DNA from: Casuarina equisetifolia | Lineage: Eukaryota > Streptophyta > Magnoliopsida > Fagales > Casuarinaceae | NCBI GenBank assembly: GCA_028551475.1 | Contig: CM052362.1 | Span: 9,547,354 to 9,611,353, forward strand | Length of the DNA stretch: 64,000 bases | Direction: 5' to 3' | In this document: positions 1 through 12,285 of the stretch, piece after piece | Layout of the letters: each line of letters opens with the position of its first letter | Position numbering within the stretch: the first letter of the stretch is position 1 | The notes under the pieces: generated by a model | What the model saw: only the letters and a program-made list of their open reading frames with translations | The model's database searches: none | What the model was told of the DNA's origin: nothing | Made by a program: the position numbers and the translations under genes

Positions 1-830
1 GGACTATGATCTGACAATCTAGGAGTACTGAATTCAATAGAAAAATCCACATTACTTTGCGACCATTTAGTGTTTACCAAACATCTATCCAATTTACTGC
101 CTTTGAACCCTACTCCCTTACCTTTATTCGTCCATGATAGAAAAAGTCCTACAAAGTTTGGTTCTATAAGTTCTACATTACTTATGAACTTGTTGAAATC
201 TTCTATTCCTTCTACCCATCTACCAGCTATACTAACCCTTTCATTTAGATTCCTCACTGTATTGAAATCTTCTACAAGTAGCCATTGATTGTCCTTCCCA
301 TAGCTGTTATAACAATATGTGAGGTTGCTCCAAAGATCCTTTCATTCATTTGCTACATTTGTTGCATAGATTGCAGATAAGTACCATATTTCGTGCCCCT
401 CTTCCATTCTACAATTCACTACATGTTTAGAACTATTAAGCATTGTGATGTTAAGGTGTGACTTTTTCCATACAATCCAAATCCTTCCATTTTCATTATC
501 TCTATAATTGTAGACAAATCCCCAATTAGGAAAAAGAGAATCTATCACCCATTGTGCTTTATCTTTTTTTATTTTATGTTATAATAAAATGACAATATCA
601 GCTTTTGCATTCTTGATAACTTCTTGTACCTCTTTTTGTTTAAGTCTTTTATTCATGCCCTAAAAATTCCATGAGAATATGATCATTTGGCTGGAGGTTT
701 GGTGTTTTCTCCTTCAAAACCTTCACCATCATTACATCTTGCTCCACTTGGATCCTGGGGATTATTTATCAATACACTAAACCTATTACTGGTGTTATCC
801 TCCTCACTTATACTCCTTTTGGGACTTTTT
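1..830 (-). mobile_element. LINE (L1-type) endonuclease fragment
   Basis: On the minus strand this reads, with a few stops, as the APE-type endonuclease domain of an L1-like LINE. Visible pieces in order are a start resembling 'SWNF-GMNKRL' near 650-690, 'GRIWIVWKK' near 470-490, 'LDRCLVN' near 80-100 and the terminal 'LSDHS' near 10-25. The rest of the element (reverse transcriptase) would lie left of the window. It belongs with the ORF1-like piece at 2408-3060, from which it is split by an LTR at 831-2407. It is certainly broken: the frame has stops and is interrupted. Confidence 0.75.
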
Positions 831-2407
831 TGTTGGTTTTTATGGCTTAACAAGAAGGGGGGTTGAATTGTTATTCTAACAATCGGATGCTTTTGTATGA
901 TATAAAAAATTAATTCAATTAATTTAACAGTTTATGAATTAATAAGCATTCAAACAAACAAAATTATTCAAACAAGTAAAGAGCAAGAGAATCAACACCA
1001 AATTTACCGTGGTGGTTCGGCACTCGATCCTTAAGTCCTACATCCACCCTCTTCTCCTTCAATCCAACCAATTGAAGTCACCTTTACTCAACCTGATTAG
1101 GAGAACACATTTTCCCTAATCCAAATAATTCCTTCTTAAAGGAATTGTCAAGCTCGAATACAAGTTCTGATCAAAAGATCATGTACAATAGCAAATCCCC
1201 TAATAATATGTTAGTTTATGGGATATTGTTGATCAAAGGAGCTATTCAAGCATATATATCAAGATACAGAGCTCTTATCATGAAATCCCCAATTTGAATA
1301 AATTAGGGTTTCGAATTTACCTTAAGATTTATATACAGTAAATGTTTATAAATGAAATCAGCACATAAATAATGTTATACAAGCTATGATTTAATATATA
1401 ATCGAAGATCAAACTAAATAATTGAATATCACCGAACCCTTGTGAGTCACCGAGAGGTGAGCGAACTTGAATCAAATAGTAATCAAGCTTAAGAGACTTT
1501 CTTTACAAAGAGAATGCTTCAAATAGATGTAAATTATCAAGAGAAAATCTTCATGCACACATCTTTTTTAAATAGGAAGCAAATTTAGGGCCTTTTTAGA
1601 TCAAACTTGAACCATAGCTTTCTTCCCGTTATTAATAGTAGCCTATCCATCAAATCGACTTCATATCAACCTTTAGAGCCATAATCCAACCGTTTTGATA
1701 GCCAATCTTCTCCAGAATCTTCTCGTTGAGGTTTTGGCACTTGAAAGAAGCAGAGATGACATCAGAGATGAGTAACAACGGCTAAGGCAGAATCATCGAG
1801 AGACCTCTTATGTGCATATTTCTATTAAGTGAGATGACGTCATGGCAGGGCGCATCTCTGATGGACGAGACGACACCGTAATATAAGAAGACTTACTCCA
1901 GCAGGGTCGAGTTGACGCGAGCTCGGGCCGCATCACAAAGTTTCGATCTAGCAACAAGGGTCCAGTCCAATAACAAAAGATCCAACAGAAAAACACGGTC
2001 CAATATCAACAGGGTCCAAAGTTTAATTATGTAAACACAGTCCAAAACTATGATCTTTTACAAAGTTCATATTTTGGTGTAATACATATCTTAGCTTTGA
2101 ACTAACATCAAGATAGAGTCAATGCCCCTCATGTTCCTACAAATATATTAAACTAAGTATCATATTCCTAAATAAAATATATTCAAATATATTTTATTTC
2201 TTAAGGAAATATTCAAATACACAAATGTATTTCACAAGAACTTTAAGAATATATTTTATGAAGGAATGTAGGAACCCAGTTACTTTATAATATCATTAAT
2301 TGATATTATAATTTGTATACCTTTTACTTCCTATAATTTTTCTTTTTGCATATATAAAAACATATTTCAAGAATTGATATTTACCAAAAATATTTTTAGT
2401 CACAACA
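831..2407 (-). repeat. Solo LTR related to the SIRE-like LTR, inserted in a LINE
   Basis: Read on the minus strand the segment starts TGTTGTGACT and ends CCAACA. Its ends resemble those of the SIRE-like LTR at 3744-6568: the shared parts are a 27-bp palindrome (2285-2311), the 'GTGCCGAACCAC' box (near 1010-1025) and the 'TTCAACCCCCCTTCTTG' stretch (near 850-870). It separates two parts of one minus-strand LINE, so it was inserted there. I do not see a matching 5-bp target duplication, so the exact ends are uncertain. No internal retrotransposon region is attached, hence solo LTR. Confidence 0.65.
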
Positions 2408-3060
2408 AAACCCTAATTTCCAACATTTTTTTATTTCCCCTCCCATTTACACTTGCTTTAGTGGTTTGATCTAATTTGGCCTTTGGACTTTGTAGCTTGT
2501 TTTGCTCTATTGATGTGAATTCAACCATATGCATTATTGAATTTGCAATCTGCACAATGCCATGAATCTTATCTCTTATATCTTCATGTCTGTGGTCCTC
2601 ATAAACTTGATCTTCAGTACCTTTATCCAAATGTTTTTTATCCCCATGTCTTTCATCATAGTTTTTCGTTTGACTTAATAAGTTCTTTTACACTGGAATC
2701 CACATTTCTTTTTTGTTTAAAAAACATTCCTTATGTCCAAAATAGTCACACTTCTTGCATATTTCATGCAACTAACAATACTCCACTTCTATCTCAAAGA
2801 TAGCACCATTCCCCATGTCAATTTCAAAAGAAGTTGGTAAAGAACATTTTGTATCTATTTCAACACATACCTTTGCGTATGATATCCTCTATCTAAGCTT
2901 AGTGGCCTTATCCATGTATAATGGCTTTCCAATAGCACTGGCTACATAACTCATTCCAATCTCAATATTACATTTGAATAATTTTATGGCATAATATGTG
3001 ATGCCAATCCACCATATAAGATGTTATACTCATAAAAGCCATGGATGATTGCTTAAGATT
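2408..3060 (-). mobile_element. LINE ORF1-like fragment (DUF4283 and zinc knuckle)
   Basis: The minus strand encodes a broken DUF4283-like domain. Recognisable parts are 'IGKPLYMDK', 'ISYAKVCVEID' and a zinc-knuckle piece 'CKKCDYFGHKEC' (near 2725-2765). This domain is typical of the first protein of plant L1 LINEs. It sits 5' of the endonuclease piece at 1-830 once the LTR between them is removed. Several in-frame stops show that it is dead. Confidence 0.7.
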
Positions 3061-3079
3061 CCTCAAGCATATAGCCCAT

Positions 3080-3743
3080 AATTAACTAGTTTGTGCAACA
3101 AGGTCCTACTTATACGAAGGCTTTGGATAGTACAAAATGAGAGTAAAATAAAAGAAATAATATTGATAGTGAATTTGAAATGAATAATAGTTTCTTTTTA
3201 ATAGTAGGAACCACAAGTATGTTAGAAATATAAATTTTTAGAATTTGCAAGTTTACTTGTGTAGCTTATGAGAAGACCCACACCGTTGCCAATAATGACG
3301 CTTTGATTGCCATTGTAATTTAAAAGATTAATTAAGGCCAAATTCATCTAGGCTAATATGGTTTGTAGCACCAAAATCAGGAAACCAATCATTTTGAAAT
3401 TAGACCATGCATGCAATTTCAAAGTAATTATGGACTTATTGAGCTAGGATAATATTATTGGCTTATAGACTAAAAGGATACTATATCTAAGATTGGGTTG
3501 AAATTGGGTTGCACCAAGACCAACAATGGCTCACTTGATGATTGGTTAGTGACAAATTTAGCATAGTGGTTGTCATCGGTGCTTACTCCTTTTAGAAATA
3601 GTGGCCACTAGTTAAGTGTGTCGATGGCCAAAAGGTAGTGTTGTAAGGCCATAGGACATACCAAGTTGAATTTTCACCTAACAAAGGAGGATGTCACAAG
3701 TGTTCTTCAACAATGTCTTAGTTTGAGGTGAAGATGATGGTTA
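3080..3743 (-). mobile_element. Old copia fragment: protease region, half of a split element
   Basis: The minus strand reads as a degenerate Ty1/copia protease region. It contains 'FPDFGATNHIS' near 3385-3415, where the family has DSGAT, then a 'VVPTIKKKLLF' stretch near 3195-3230, then 'LLHKLVNYGLYA'. Its upstream gag half lies on the far side of the SIRE-like element (15138-15850), so that younger element split it. It has many stops. Confidence 0.6.
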
Positions 3744-3850
3744 TGTTGAAAATCATGTGTTTATATATTTTGTTGAGAAAAATTTTATTTATGAATATAT
3801 GATTTTGGTTGCACATATTAAATATCAAAGGAAGTAAAAAAATGTGTAAA

Positions 3851-3877
3851 TTATAATATTAATTAATGATATTATAA
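3851..3877. repeat. LTR palindrome, copy 1
   Basis: Arms TTATAATATTA and TGATATTATAA around ATTAA, with one mismatch. The same palindrome is perfect at 12052-12078 and at 2285-2311. Confidence 0.8.
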
Positions 3878-4088
3878 AGTAACTGGTTTCCTAAATTCCA
3901 TTATCAAACATCACATATGGAGTTAAGATGAATTATTTTATGTGTGATTTAATGAGTAAAAAATATTAGTGCTTATAATAAAAGAAAGTGATACTTGGTA
4001 ATTGTGTGCTTATAGGTACTTTTGAAGGATAAAGGTATACTACTTGTTCAATTCAAAAATGAGAGAAAATATTCATTAATCATTATTG

Positions 4089-4217
4089 GACCGATTATCT
4101 ATTGGACTATGGCTAGACCGATTATCTATTAGACTATGGCTGGACCAATTATCTATTGGACTATTGCTGGACCAACTATCTATTGGATTATTGCTTGACT
4201 AATTAACTACTAGACTC
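4089..4217 (+). repeat. 27-bp minisatellite in the LTR
   Basis: Four units of 27 bp plus a partial fifth, consensus beginning GACCGATTATCTATTGGAC. A similar array lies in the 3' LTR (about 13975-14090), where its first part is separated by the nested solo LTR. Confidence 0.85.
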
Positions 4218-4397
4218 GTATAAAGCAGGCTTGTAAAGTTCAAGCCCGCAGAGCTCAGCCCAAGCACATTTCACTTAAGTGAAATGCGGCTGTTTCACTT
4301 TAATAACAAACTAAGCTCTTATGTTGAACAAAATGGAGCCCTAAGCCGCATATTTGATCGAAGTCATCTCTTCCTCCTCTTTCGACTGTTGACTCTC

Positions 4398-5694
4398 TAT
4401 TCGGTGAATTTTGAATGCAAGTGAACATGTCGAACAAGTAATATAATGATAAGAAAAGTATCTTCCCACAGAGATTGGTGATTACTATGCCAACTAATTA
4501 CTAACGGTGAACAACTCCTAGAATTTATCTAACAAATCCAAATTGATAGAGAATAAACTAATCAACTAAATTTAATAAAACTAAATACACAAAATATGTT
4601 AGAGTGTCCGATTTCACCATAACTATGAGGTACTAATGTAGATTATGTATGCTTGAAAGAGGGATAATATCTATGTGATGGCGGAACTTCCTAATTTATT
4701 TACTATCCTATGTCTAGGTATAGCAAACCTACTTAGTTCATTAATTCACTATATTTCTATATGTGAATTGAAACAAACCAAATGCATTAGGATCTATGAA
4801 CATTCCCAGTTTACAATAAATCTTTCGATTATCTTATCACCAAAAGCCACACAAACAACATGGTATATGTCTATCCACATTTAATTCATGGTTATATATT
4901 ATAAGAAGTAATTGCATATTATTACCTTTCAGTCTCAAACATGCACATCAAATCATTCAAGTGATGGCCAATCACTTAAAAGCATTAATCATAATAATAT
5001 ATAACTCACATAAATAAAATATCTTGCAAAACATAATAATCATAAGATTCATACCATCATAATTAGGTTACATCGTAGCTCTAACAAAAATAAACTAAAG
5101 CATAAAGAAATAATGAAGAAGAATGGTAATAAGAAATAAAGAAGGCATTTTGAATCCAAGAACAAGAAGTCTGTCACCCTTTTTGTCTTCTTTTCAAGAA
5201 AACCTTGAATTCTTGGCCTCTTTCTTGAGTTGTACTCAATTTCCTCTTCCTCTTTCTTTTACCTCTTCTCTTCTCTTAAATAGGGTTTAGGTTTAGACCT
5301 ACTCTTATCCTAGTAGAATTGGGTCTTAGAGATCTAAAACAATTGGGTTTTGAACTCTTAATTTAATTAGGTTTTGAACTCCTAATTTAATTAGGCTTTG
5401 AACTCCTAATATGATTAGGTTTTCTAATTATTTAGAAAACCCAATAACAATAAAATCTAATAACAATCATTCAAAGCCCAAGCCCATCTTGACTCTCTTG
5501 ATCTTGATATTATGATTTTGCCACACAATAAGCATCAGGCTCTCCATGTTCATCTCTTTTCTCCTTGTCTTCTTGTGCTACATAAACAAGATAAATTTAA
5601 GTAAATAAAGAGGAGTTCATATGTTTTCTCACAATTATTAAAGTTATTTATTGCCTAAAATAGGTAAAATAACTCTATAAAAATAGAGTTATCA
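4398..5694 (+). repeat. Solo LTR of family X nested in the 5' LTR
   Basis: Begins TATTCGGTGAA (expected TG mutated to TA) and ends TAGAGTTATCA. It is flanked by an exact 5-bp duplication, ctctc, at 4393-4397 and 5695-5699; removing it restores the sequence seen in the 3' LTR. It has no coding capacity. A 24-bp x 3 tandem repeat lies at 5348-5419 and a short hairpin at its 3' end. It is homologous to 12286-13968 (opposite orientation) and 51612-51958. Confidence 0.85.
5348..5419 (+). repeat. 24-bp x 3 tandem repeat inside solo LTR X
   Basis: Three head-to-tail units of TTTTGAACTCCTAATTTAAT plus TAGG, with one to three changes each. Confidence 0.85.
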
Positions 5695-6568
5695 CTCTCT
5701 AACGGGAAGAAGAACGAAGTGATGGATGTGTCAGAATGGTTCTCTGCTGTGATAATCATCATCTTTGCAGCTGTATCATGTCACTCTTATCAAGTCTTAA
5801 CGGTAAAATATCAAACATGTTTGAATCGAAACCCTAAAGTGTTCAAGATTTGATAATCTCTTATATAAGGAACTTCGGGTGAATGTTTGGATGTTATTGA
5901 ATGATAGACTGCTGATTCAATTAAAAGAGATTGAAGCTTTGAGTCATTTACTCATATTGCCATGTTCTTCAATCCTTGGAGAAAGAAATAATCTTCAATG
6001 ATATTCCTTCAAATCTATTATCTTGTGAATGTCTACTATTAGATTGATCTCTATATGTGCTAGATTACTACAAAACATTATTTCCACATAAAGATCTTTG
6101 TAAATCCAAAACCTTAGCTTTGTGAAATTTGGGGATTTCATGATTAGAACTTGAATTGATTTTATATATGTTCAATTAGCTCTCTAATAAGCTTAATTCC
6201 TCACTCATATTATATATTTGAGGATTAGCTTGATGTACTAAGGTTTGATTAACCTAAGCTTTGTAACCGAGAATCAAATAACTTCTTGTTAAGGAGTTGT
6301 GAAGTGTAGGAGAAGAATTCTCCTAGCTTGAAAAGTAGACTTCAACTTGGTTTAAGTTGAAGGAGAAAAAGGTGGAAGTAGGTGAAAAGTGCCGAACCAC
6401 CATGTAATTCTTTAAGCCTACTTATCTTGTTTTATTTCTTAATTATATGCTCTGATATTACTGTGTTAATTAAAAATCTTGCATAAATAGAAAAAGAACT
6501 TGAAAATACAAGATAAAACCTAAGTATCCAATTCAACCCCCCTTCTTGGATAGCCATAAAACCTTACA

Positions 6569-6590
6569 ATTGGCATCTAGAGCTAGGTTC
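6569..6590 (+). other. Primer-binding site of the SIRE-like element
   Basis: ATTGGCATCTAGAGCTAGG directly follows the 5' LTR. It resembles the initiator-methionine tRNA complement TGGTATCAGAGC used by plant copia elements, with substitutions and one extra base. Confidence 0.7.
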
Positions 6591-6631
6591 TCTGTTTTAA
6601 AGGCTTAACATCCTAAAGTAGATCCACTTAG

Positions 6632-9600
6632 ATGGCTGTAAAGAAAGGAGTAGTTGTTACAGGCTATAATAAACAATATCTATTTGATGGGACAAATAAT
6701 AGACATTGGAAGCAACTTATGCAAGTCTTCATTGTTGATCAAGACCCTAAAGCTTGGCAAATAATTAGAAAGTGTACTACTTTACCTAAAACTAATGAAT
6801 GGAGTTAAAATGAAGCTAAAACCATGGGAATAAATGCTAAGGCTATGAACATGATTTATAGTGGGTTAAAGGCTTATGAATTCAACAAAGTATCATCTTG
6901 CCTCACGGGCAAAGAAATATGGGACAAGTTAGAAGTTATATTTAAAGGTACTAAAAAGGTTAAATCATCTAAAGTGACCATGCTTACTCATGATTTTGAA
7001 CTGTTTACTATGCTTGAATCTAAAATTGTTAGTGATATGTTTGGTAGATTTACTGAAATAGTCTCTGAACTTAAGCTATTAGGTAAGACTTATACAAATG
7101 AGGAGATGGTTAGGAAGATGCTAGTATCCTTACCCGAAAGCTGGGATCCAAAGAAAATGGCCATAAAGGAAGCTTATGATCTTAATAGTCTGACCTTAAA
7201 TAATCTATTAGGATCAATAAAGACTCATGAAATGCAATTAATTAGAAAGGTAAGAAAGAAAGAAAATACAAGGTCACTTGCCTTAAAAGTATAAATAGAA
7301 AAGAATGAAGAAGTAGAGTCCGAAAATGATGAGATTGCTCTTATAGCTAAAAGATTCAGAAAATTTCTTAAAAAAGATCTAGGAAGAAATAAAGGAAAAC
7401 CTAGAAAAAATGAAACACGTGATTCTAGGGATAACTTATGCTATGAGTGTAGAAAACCTAGACATATCAAGGTTGGTTGTCTTTTGCTCAAGAAGAAGAA
7501 CAATAAAGGTAAGAAGAAGGCAATGATTGTTGCTTGGGATGATGAAAGCTTTTCATCATATGAGGAAGAATAAGAAGAAGTTGCTCATCTCTACTTAACC
7601 ATAAATGCAACAATAGAAGAAGAACTTGAGGTATGTGATTTTGAACCCGAAACAAATCTTAGTGGTGATATTAAGATTGTTTTCTTTGATTTGGTTGAAT
7701 ATGCAACAAGTATGAAAGAAAAATATGAGAGGATGAAAGCTAAATATAAATATGCAAAAGCTAAATCTGAAATTGATAAACCTGTTATAACATCTTCAAT
7801 GACTTGTATGCATGAAAGTTTCAATGTATCTAAGAATATTTCTGTGAAATCCAATACATGCTTTATGATTGATATTTGTTCAGATCTAGAAAACAAGCAT
7901 GATGATATCTCAAAAGCTGTTTGTAAGAACCGGGACATAACCACACTTAACATGAAAATACTAAAGCTAGAAAGAGAGAAACATGAAATTCAAAAGAAAT
8001 TGGATGATACTACTATGTTGTTACACAAGTTCACAAAAGGTAGCAACTTGTTAAATAATATGTTGAAATCACAAAGAGGTGTATACAATAAAGCTAGTAT
8101 AGGATATAACTCTTTGAAGATCACAAAAAAATCTACAAAACTTTTTGATAAAGAGGATTGTACATTTCCGTTGCATCATAAATGTTTTCATTGTAACTAT
8201 ATTGGTCATTTGTTTGATACATGTCCAATTAGACTTAGAAGAGCATATAAGATCAAGAAGGTGTGGATACCTAAGAAGATTAATAGTGTAGTAGCTACTA
8301 ACACTCACGAACCCAAAGAAAAAAAGGTACCAAGATCTCGAACATAAATTTTTGTTTCTGCAGGATATGAACATGAACATAGACAAAAGAAGCACAAAGA
8401 GCTGTGAATTTTGGACAACGGTTGTTCCCATCATATAACTAGGATGATAGAGCTCTTCTCAACACTTGAGTTGAAATCTAGAGGCACTATATCTTTTAAA
8501 GATAACTCCAAAGGAATTAAAGGTATAGGCACTATAGGTAACCCGAAATCTCTTCTTATATCTTATGTGTTGTATGTTGATGAATTGAAATTTAATCTAT
8601 TGATTATAAGTCAATTGTGTGATAATAATTTCAAAATCAAATTTGGAAAAGAACTTTGTCTTGTTGAAAATATGGAAAACAATGTAAGAATTATTGGAAA
8701 AAGAAAAGATAATATTTATGTACTTGATCTTAGCAAATTAACAAATGAACAAACATGCTTGATTGTTAATAACAGTGTTGATGCTTGGTTGTGGGATAGG
8801 AAACTTGGTCATGTTAGTTTAGGATTATTAGAGAAACTATCTAAGGATGGCTTAGTTAATGGTTTACCCGAGCTTAACTTTGATAAGAAAAAGTTGTGTG
8901 ATGCTTGTGTGAAAGGGCAACACACTCAAAGTAGCTTTAAGCCAAAGCTAATGGTGTCTACCTCAAGACCGTTAGAACTAATCCACATGGACTTGTTTGG
9001 TCCTTTAAGAATGGTTACCATGAATGGAAAATATTATGCCTTAGTCATAGTAGATGACTATACAAGAGATACTTGGGTATATCTACTTGCTAAGAAAGAT
9101 GAAGCATTCAAGAAATTTATTGATTTCTCTAAAATGGTTCAAAATGAAAAAGATCTCACTATAGTTAAGATTAGGACAGATCATGGTGGTGAATTTGAAA
9201 ACCATCTTTTTGAGAAATTTTGTTCCAAGAATGGCATTTCTCATAATTTTTCAACACCTAGGACACCATAACAAAATGGTGTTGTAGAAATGAAAAATAG
9301 GACACTTCAAGAGATGGCTAGAACTATGATGTGTGAATATAACCTTCCTAAACATTTTTAGGGAGAGGTTGTAAACACGGCTTGTTATATTTCAAATAGG
9401 GCATTCTTAAGACCAATCTTGAAAAAGACTCCTTTTGAGTTATTGTTCGGTAGAAAACCAAATATATCCTACTTTCATGTATTTGGAAGTAAATGCTTTG
9501 TATTGAACCATGGAAAAGAGTCACTTGGAAAGCTTAACTCTAAGAGTGATGAGGCCATATTTCTCGATTACTCTTAAACTAGCAAAGCATATAGAGTTTT

Positions 9601-11389
9601 CAATAAAAGAACTCTAGTTGTTGAAGAATCTATTCATGTACAATTTAAAGATGATTCCGATCTGAATTCTATTGAACAAGAATTGAATGAAAAGAATGCA
9701 TTCATCGTTGAGTGGGAGTTAAACTCAAGAGAGTTTTCTTTTCCTAGAGTAAAAAATGAAGTAAATCAACAACATATCCTAAGAAATCCTATAAATAGAG
9801 TCAATACAAGGTCTAGGTATCACAACACATGTGAACATCAGGCCTTCTTGTCTCAAGTACAGCTAAAGAAAGTAGATAAGGCTCTTGAAGATGAAAGCTG
9901 GTTTCTTGTTATACAAGATGAACTAAATCAGTTTGAAAGAAGCAAAGTTTGGAAGTTGACTCCAAGACCACAAGACCATTCGGTAATAGGGACAAAATGG
10001 GTGTTTCAAAATAAATTAGATGAGAATGGGACAATCACTAGAACAAAGCTAAATTAGTTGCCTAAGGATATAGTCAAGAAGAAGGAATTGACTATGATGA
10101 GACATTTGCACCCGTAGCTAGATTAGAGGCTATTCGAATGTCGCTTACCTTTGCTTGCTACATGAACTTTACATTATTTCAAATGGATGTAAAGAGTGTC
10201 TTCCTAAATGGTGTTGTAAAAGAAGAAGTTTATGTTAAACAACCACCTAGATTCGAAGATCCCACATGTCTAGATCATGTAGTTAAGCTTTCCAAAGCTT
10301 TATATGATTTGAAACAAGCTCCACAGGCTTGGTATGATAAGTTGAGTGCCTTTCTAGTTGGTACAAACTTTAGAAAAGGCAAAGTAGATAATATCTTGCT
10401 TGTTAAGATACAAGGAAAATATATTTTGATTGTTCATATCTATGTTGATGATATTGTGTTTGGTTTTACAAACTCTGCTATGTGTGAACAATCTGTTGAT
10501 TCTATGAAACATGAATTTAAAATAAGTATGATGGGTGAACTAAACTATTTTCTTGGCCTGTAAATTGAACAAACATCTAAAGGAATGTTCATAATTCAAA
10601 CCAAATATACAAAGAAGTTGCTTAAGAAATACAATATGCATGATTCTAAACCAATAAATACTCCTATAAGCAAATCTACATCTTTGTCACATGATGATGT
10701 TGGAATTAGTGTTGACTCTAAGATGTATAAAGGTATGATTGGTTCCTTACTATATCTAATTGCCTCTCGGCCAGACATTATGTTTAGTGTTTGTTTGTGT
10801 GCAAGATTTTAATCTAATCCTAAATAACAACATCTAAAAGCTGTCAAAAGAATTTTTTGATACTTGAAGGACACAGTTACATTAGGAATTTGGTATTCTA
10901 AAGATACTATGTTTGATTTACATGCATTTAGTGATTTTGATTATGTTGGTTGTAAAGTAGATAGAAAAAGTACAAGTGGTACATGTCAATTTCTAGGACA
11001 CATGCTAGTTTCTTGGCACTCCAAGAAACAAAACAACGTTGCTCTTTCTTCCACTGAGGCAGAATACATAGTTGTGACTCGTTGTTATGCTCAGATTCTA
11101 TAAATGAAATAGCAATTAGAAGACTATGGTGCCTTCTCCACTAAGATTCCATTGAAATTTGATATTACTAGTGCTATAAATTTAACTAAAAATCTGATAC
11201 AGCACTCTAAAACCAAGCATATAGAAATAAGACATCACTTCATTCAAGATCATGTTGAAAACTTTGATATTTCCATTAATTTGGACTGACTAGCAACTTG
11301 CTGATATTTTTACCAAACCCTTTGATAATGATACATTCTCCACTCTCTGAAGAGAGCTTGGTATGTGTCTAATTGAAGACATTGCTTAA
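6632..11389 (+). pseudogene. Broken copia gag-pol polyprotein
   Basis: One continuous frame runs from ATG 6632 to about 10,035, then shifts by one base and continues to the stop at 11389. Many in-frame stops break it, for example near 6807, 7294, 7573, 8347, 9271, 9360, 9577, 10563, 10812 and 11103. In order it holds gag (6632-7300), zinc knuckles CYECRKPRHIKVGC (7439-7480) and CFHCNYIGHLFDTC (8183-8224), protease 'LDNGCSHH' (near 8411), the integrase zinc and catalytic regions (about 8790-9450, 'VDDYTR', 'DHGGEFEN'), RT with YVDD (10441-10452) and RNase H 'SSTEAEY' (near 11045). The element cannot make its own proteins. No envelope-like frame follows pol. Confidence 0.9.
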
Positions 11390-11689
11390 ACTATGTGAAA
11401 AATCTTTTTGCTATACCCTATATGTATATTTTCTATCCGGTTCCTATCTTGAGGGGGAGCACTGCAATCACATTTAATATAAGGTCAAATCTCTACCTTC
11501 TATTCCTACATGTTACTCATGTACTTCATTTTTATTCATTTTCCTTTACTATCTTTTAGTTTAATCTTTTTGATAATGTCAAAAAGGGGAAGAAAGTACA
11601 TAGTTATAGCACATGTATGTTCCATTTCTAACTTTTAGTGCAAAATGTGGGATAAACTCTCTTACACCTAAGATACTTGTGTATGAGAT

Positions 11690-11789
11690 ACTTCTGTGAA
11701 ATATTATGTGAACACGAACATGCTTGCTGTGATGAATATACTTCTGTGAAATATTGTGTGAACATAAACATGCTTGCTGTGATGAATAT
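11690..11789 (+). repeat. 50-bp tandem duplication downstream of pol
   Basis: Two adjacent 50-bp units beginning ACTTCTGTGAAATATT, differing at only a few bases, lie between the pol stop and the 3' LTR of the SIRE-like element. Confidence 0.9.
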
Positions 11790-11931
11790 TGGTGAACATG
11801 TGATGTTTGGTAAAGATGATTATGTGTTCATACGTTATTGGATATATGATATTTACATCTTATTATTCTGCTCATCCGAGTGATGACATGTGCTGGTTAG
11901 TTAGATTAACTATGAAAATTTTGTCATCATC

Positions 11932-11945
11932 AAAATGGGAGAGAT
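11932..11945 (+). other. Polypurine tract of the SIRE-like element
   Basis: CAAAATGGGAGAGAT directly precedes the 3' LTR, in the position used to prime plus-strand DNA. A second tract, TTGAGGGGGAG, occurs near 11449. Confidence 0.75.
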
Positions 11946-12051
11946 TGTTGAAAATCATGTGTTTATATATTTTGTTAAGAAAAATTTTATTTATGAATAT
12001 ATGATTTTGTGTGCATATATTGAATACCAAAGGAAGTAAAAGGTTTACAAA

Positions 12052-12078
12052 TTATAATATCAATTAATGATATTATAA
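12052..12078. repeat. LTR palindrome, copy 2 (perfect)
   Basis: Arms TTATAATATCA and TGATATTATAA around ATTAA, perfect over 11-bp arms. Confidence 0.85.
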
Positions 12079-12285
12079 AGTAATCAGTTTCCTACATTCC
12101 ATTAAGATAAATTATTTTATGTGTGATTTAATGAGTAAAAAAGTTAGTGCTTATAATAAAAGAAAGTGATACTTGGTAATTGTGTGCTTATGGGTACTTT
12201 TGAAGGATAAAGGTATACTACTTGTTCAATTCAAATATGAGAGAAAATATTCATTAATCATTATTGGACTAATTATTTATTGGAC

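Larger units (their letters stand above)
3744..6568 (+). repeat. 5' LTR of the SIRE-like element (with nested solo LTR)
   Basis: Starts TGTTGAAAATC and ends CTTACA just before the primer-binding site. It aligns with 11946-15137 on both sides of its insertion. Landmarks are a 27-bp palindrome at 3851-3877, a 27-bp minisatellite at 4089-4217 and the closing 'TTCAACCCCCCTTCTTG' stretch. It is 2825 bp as it stands, of which 1297 bp plus 5 bp of duplicated target belong to the solo LTR at 4398-5694. Confidence 0.9.
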
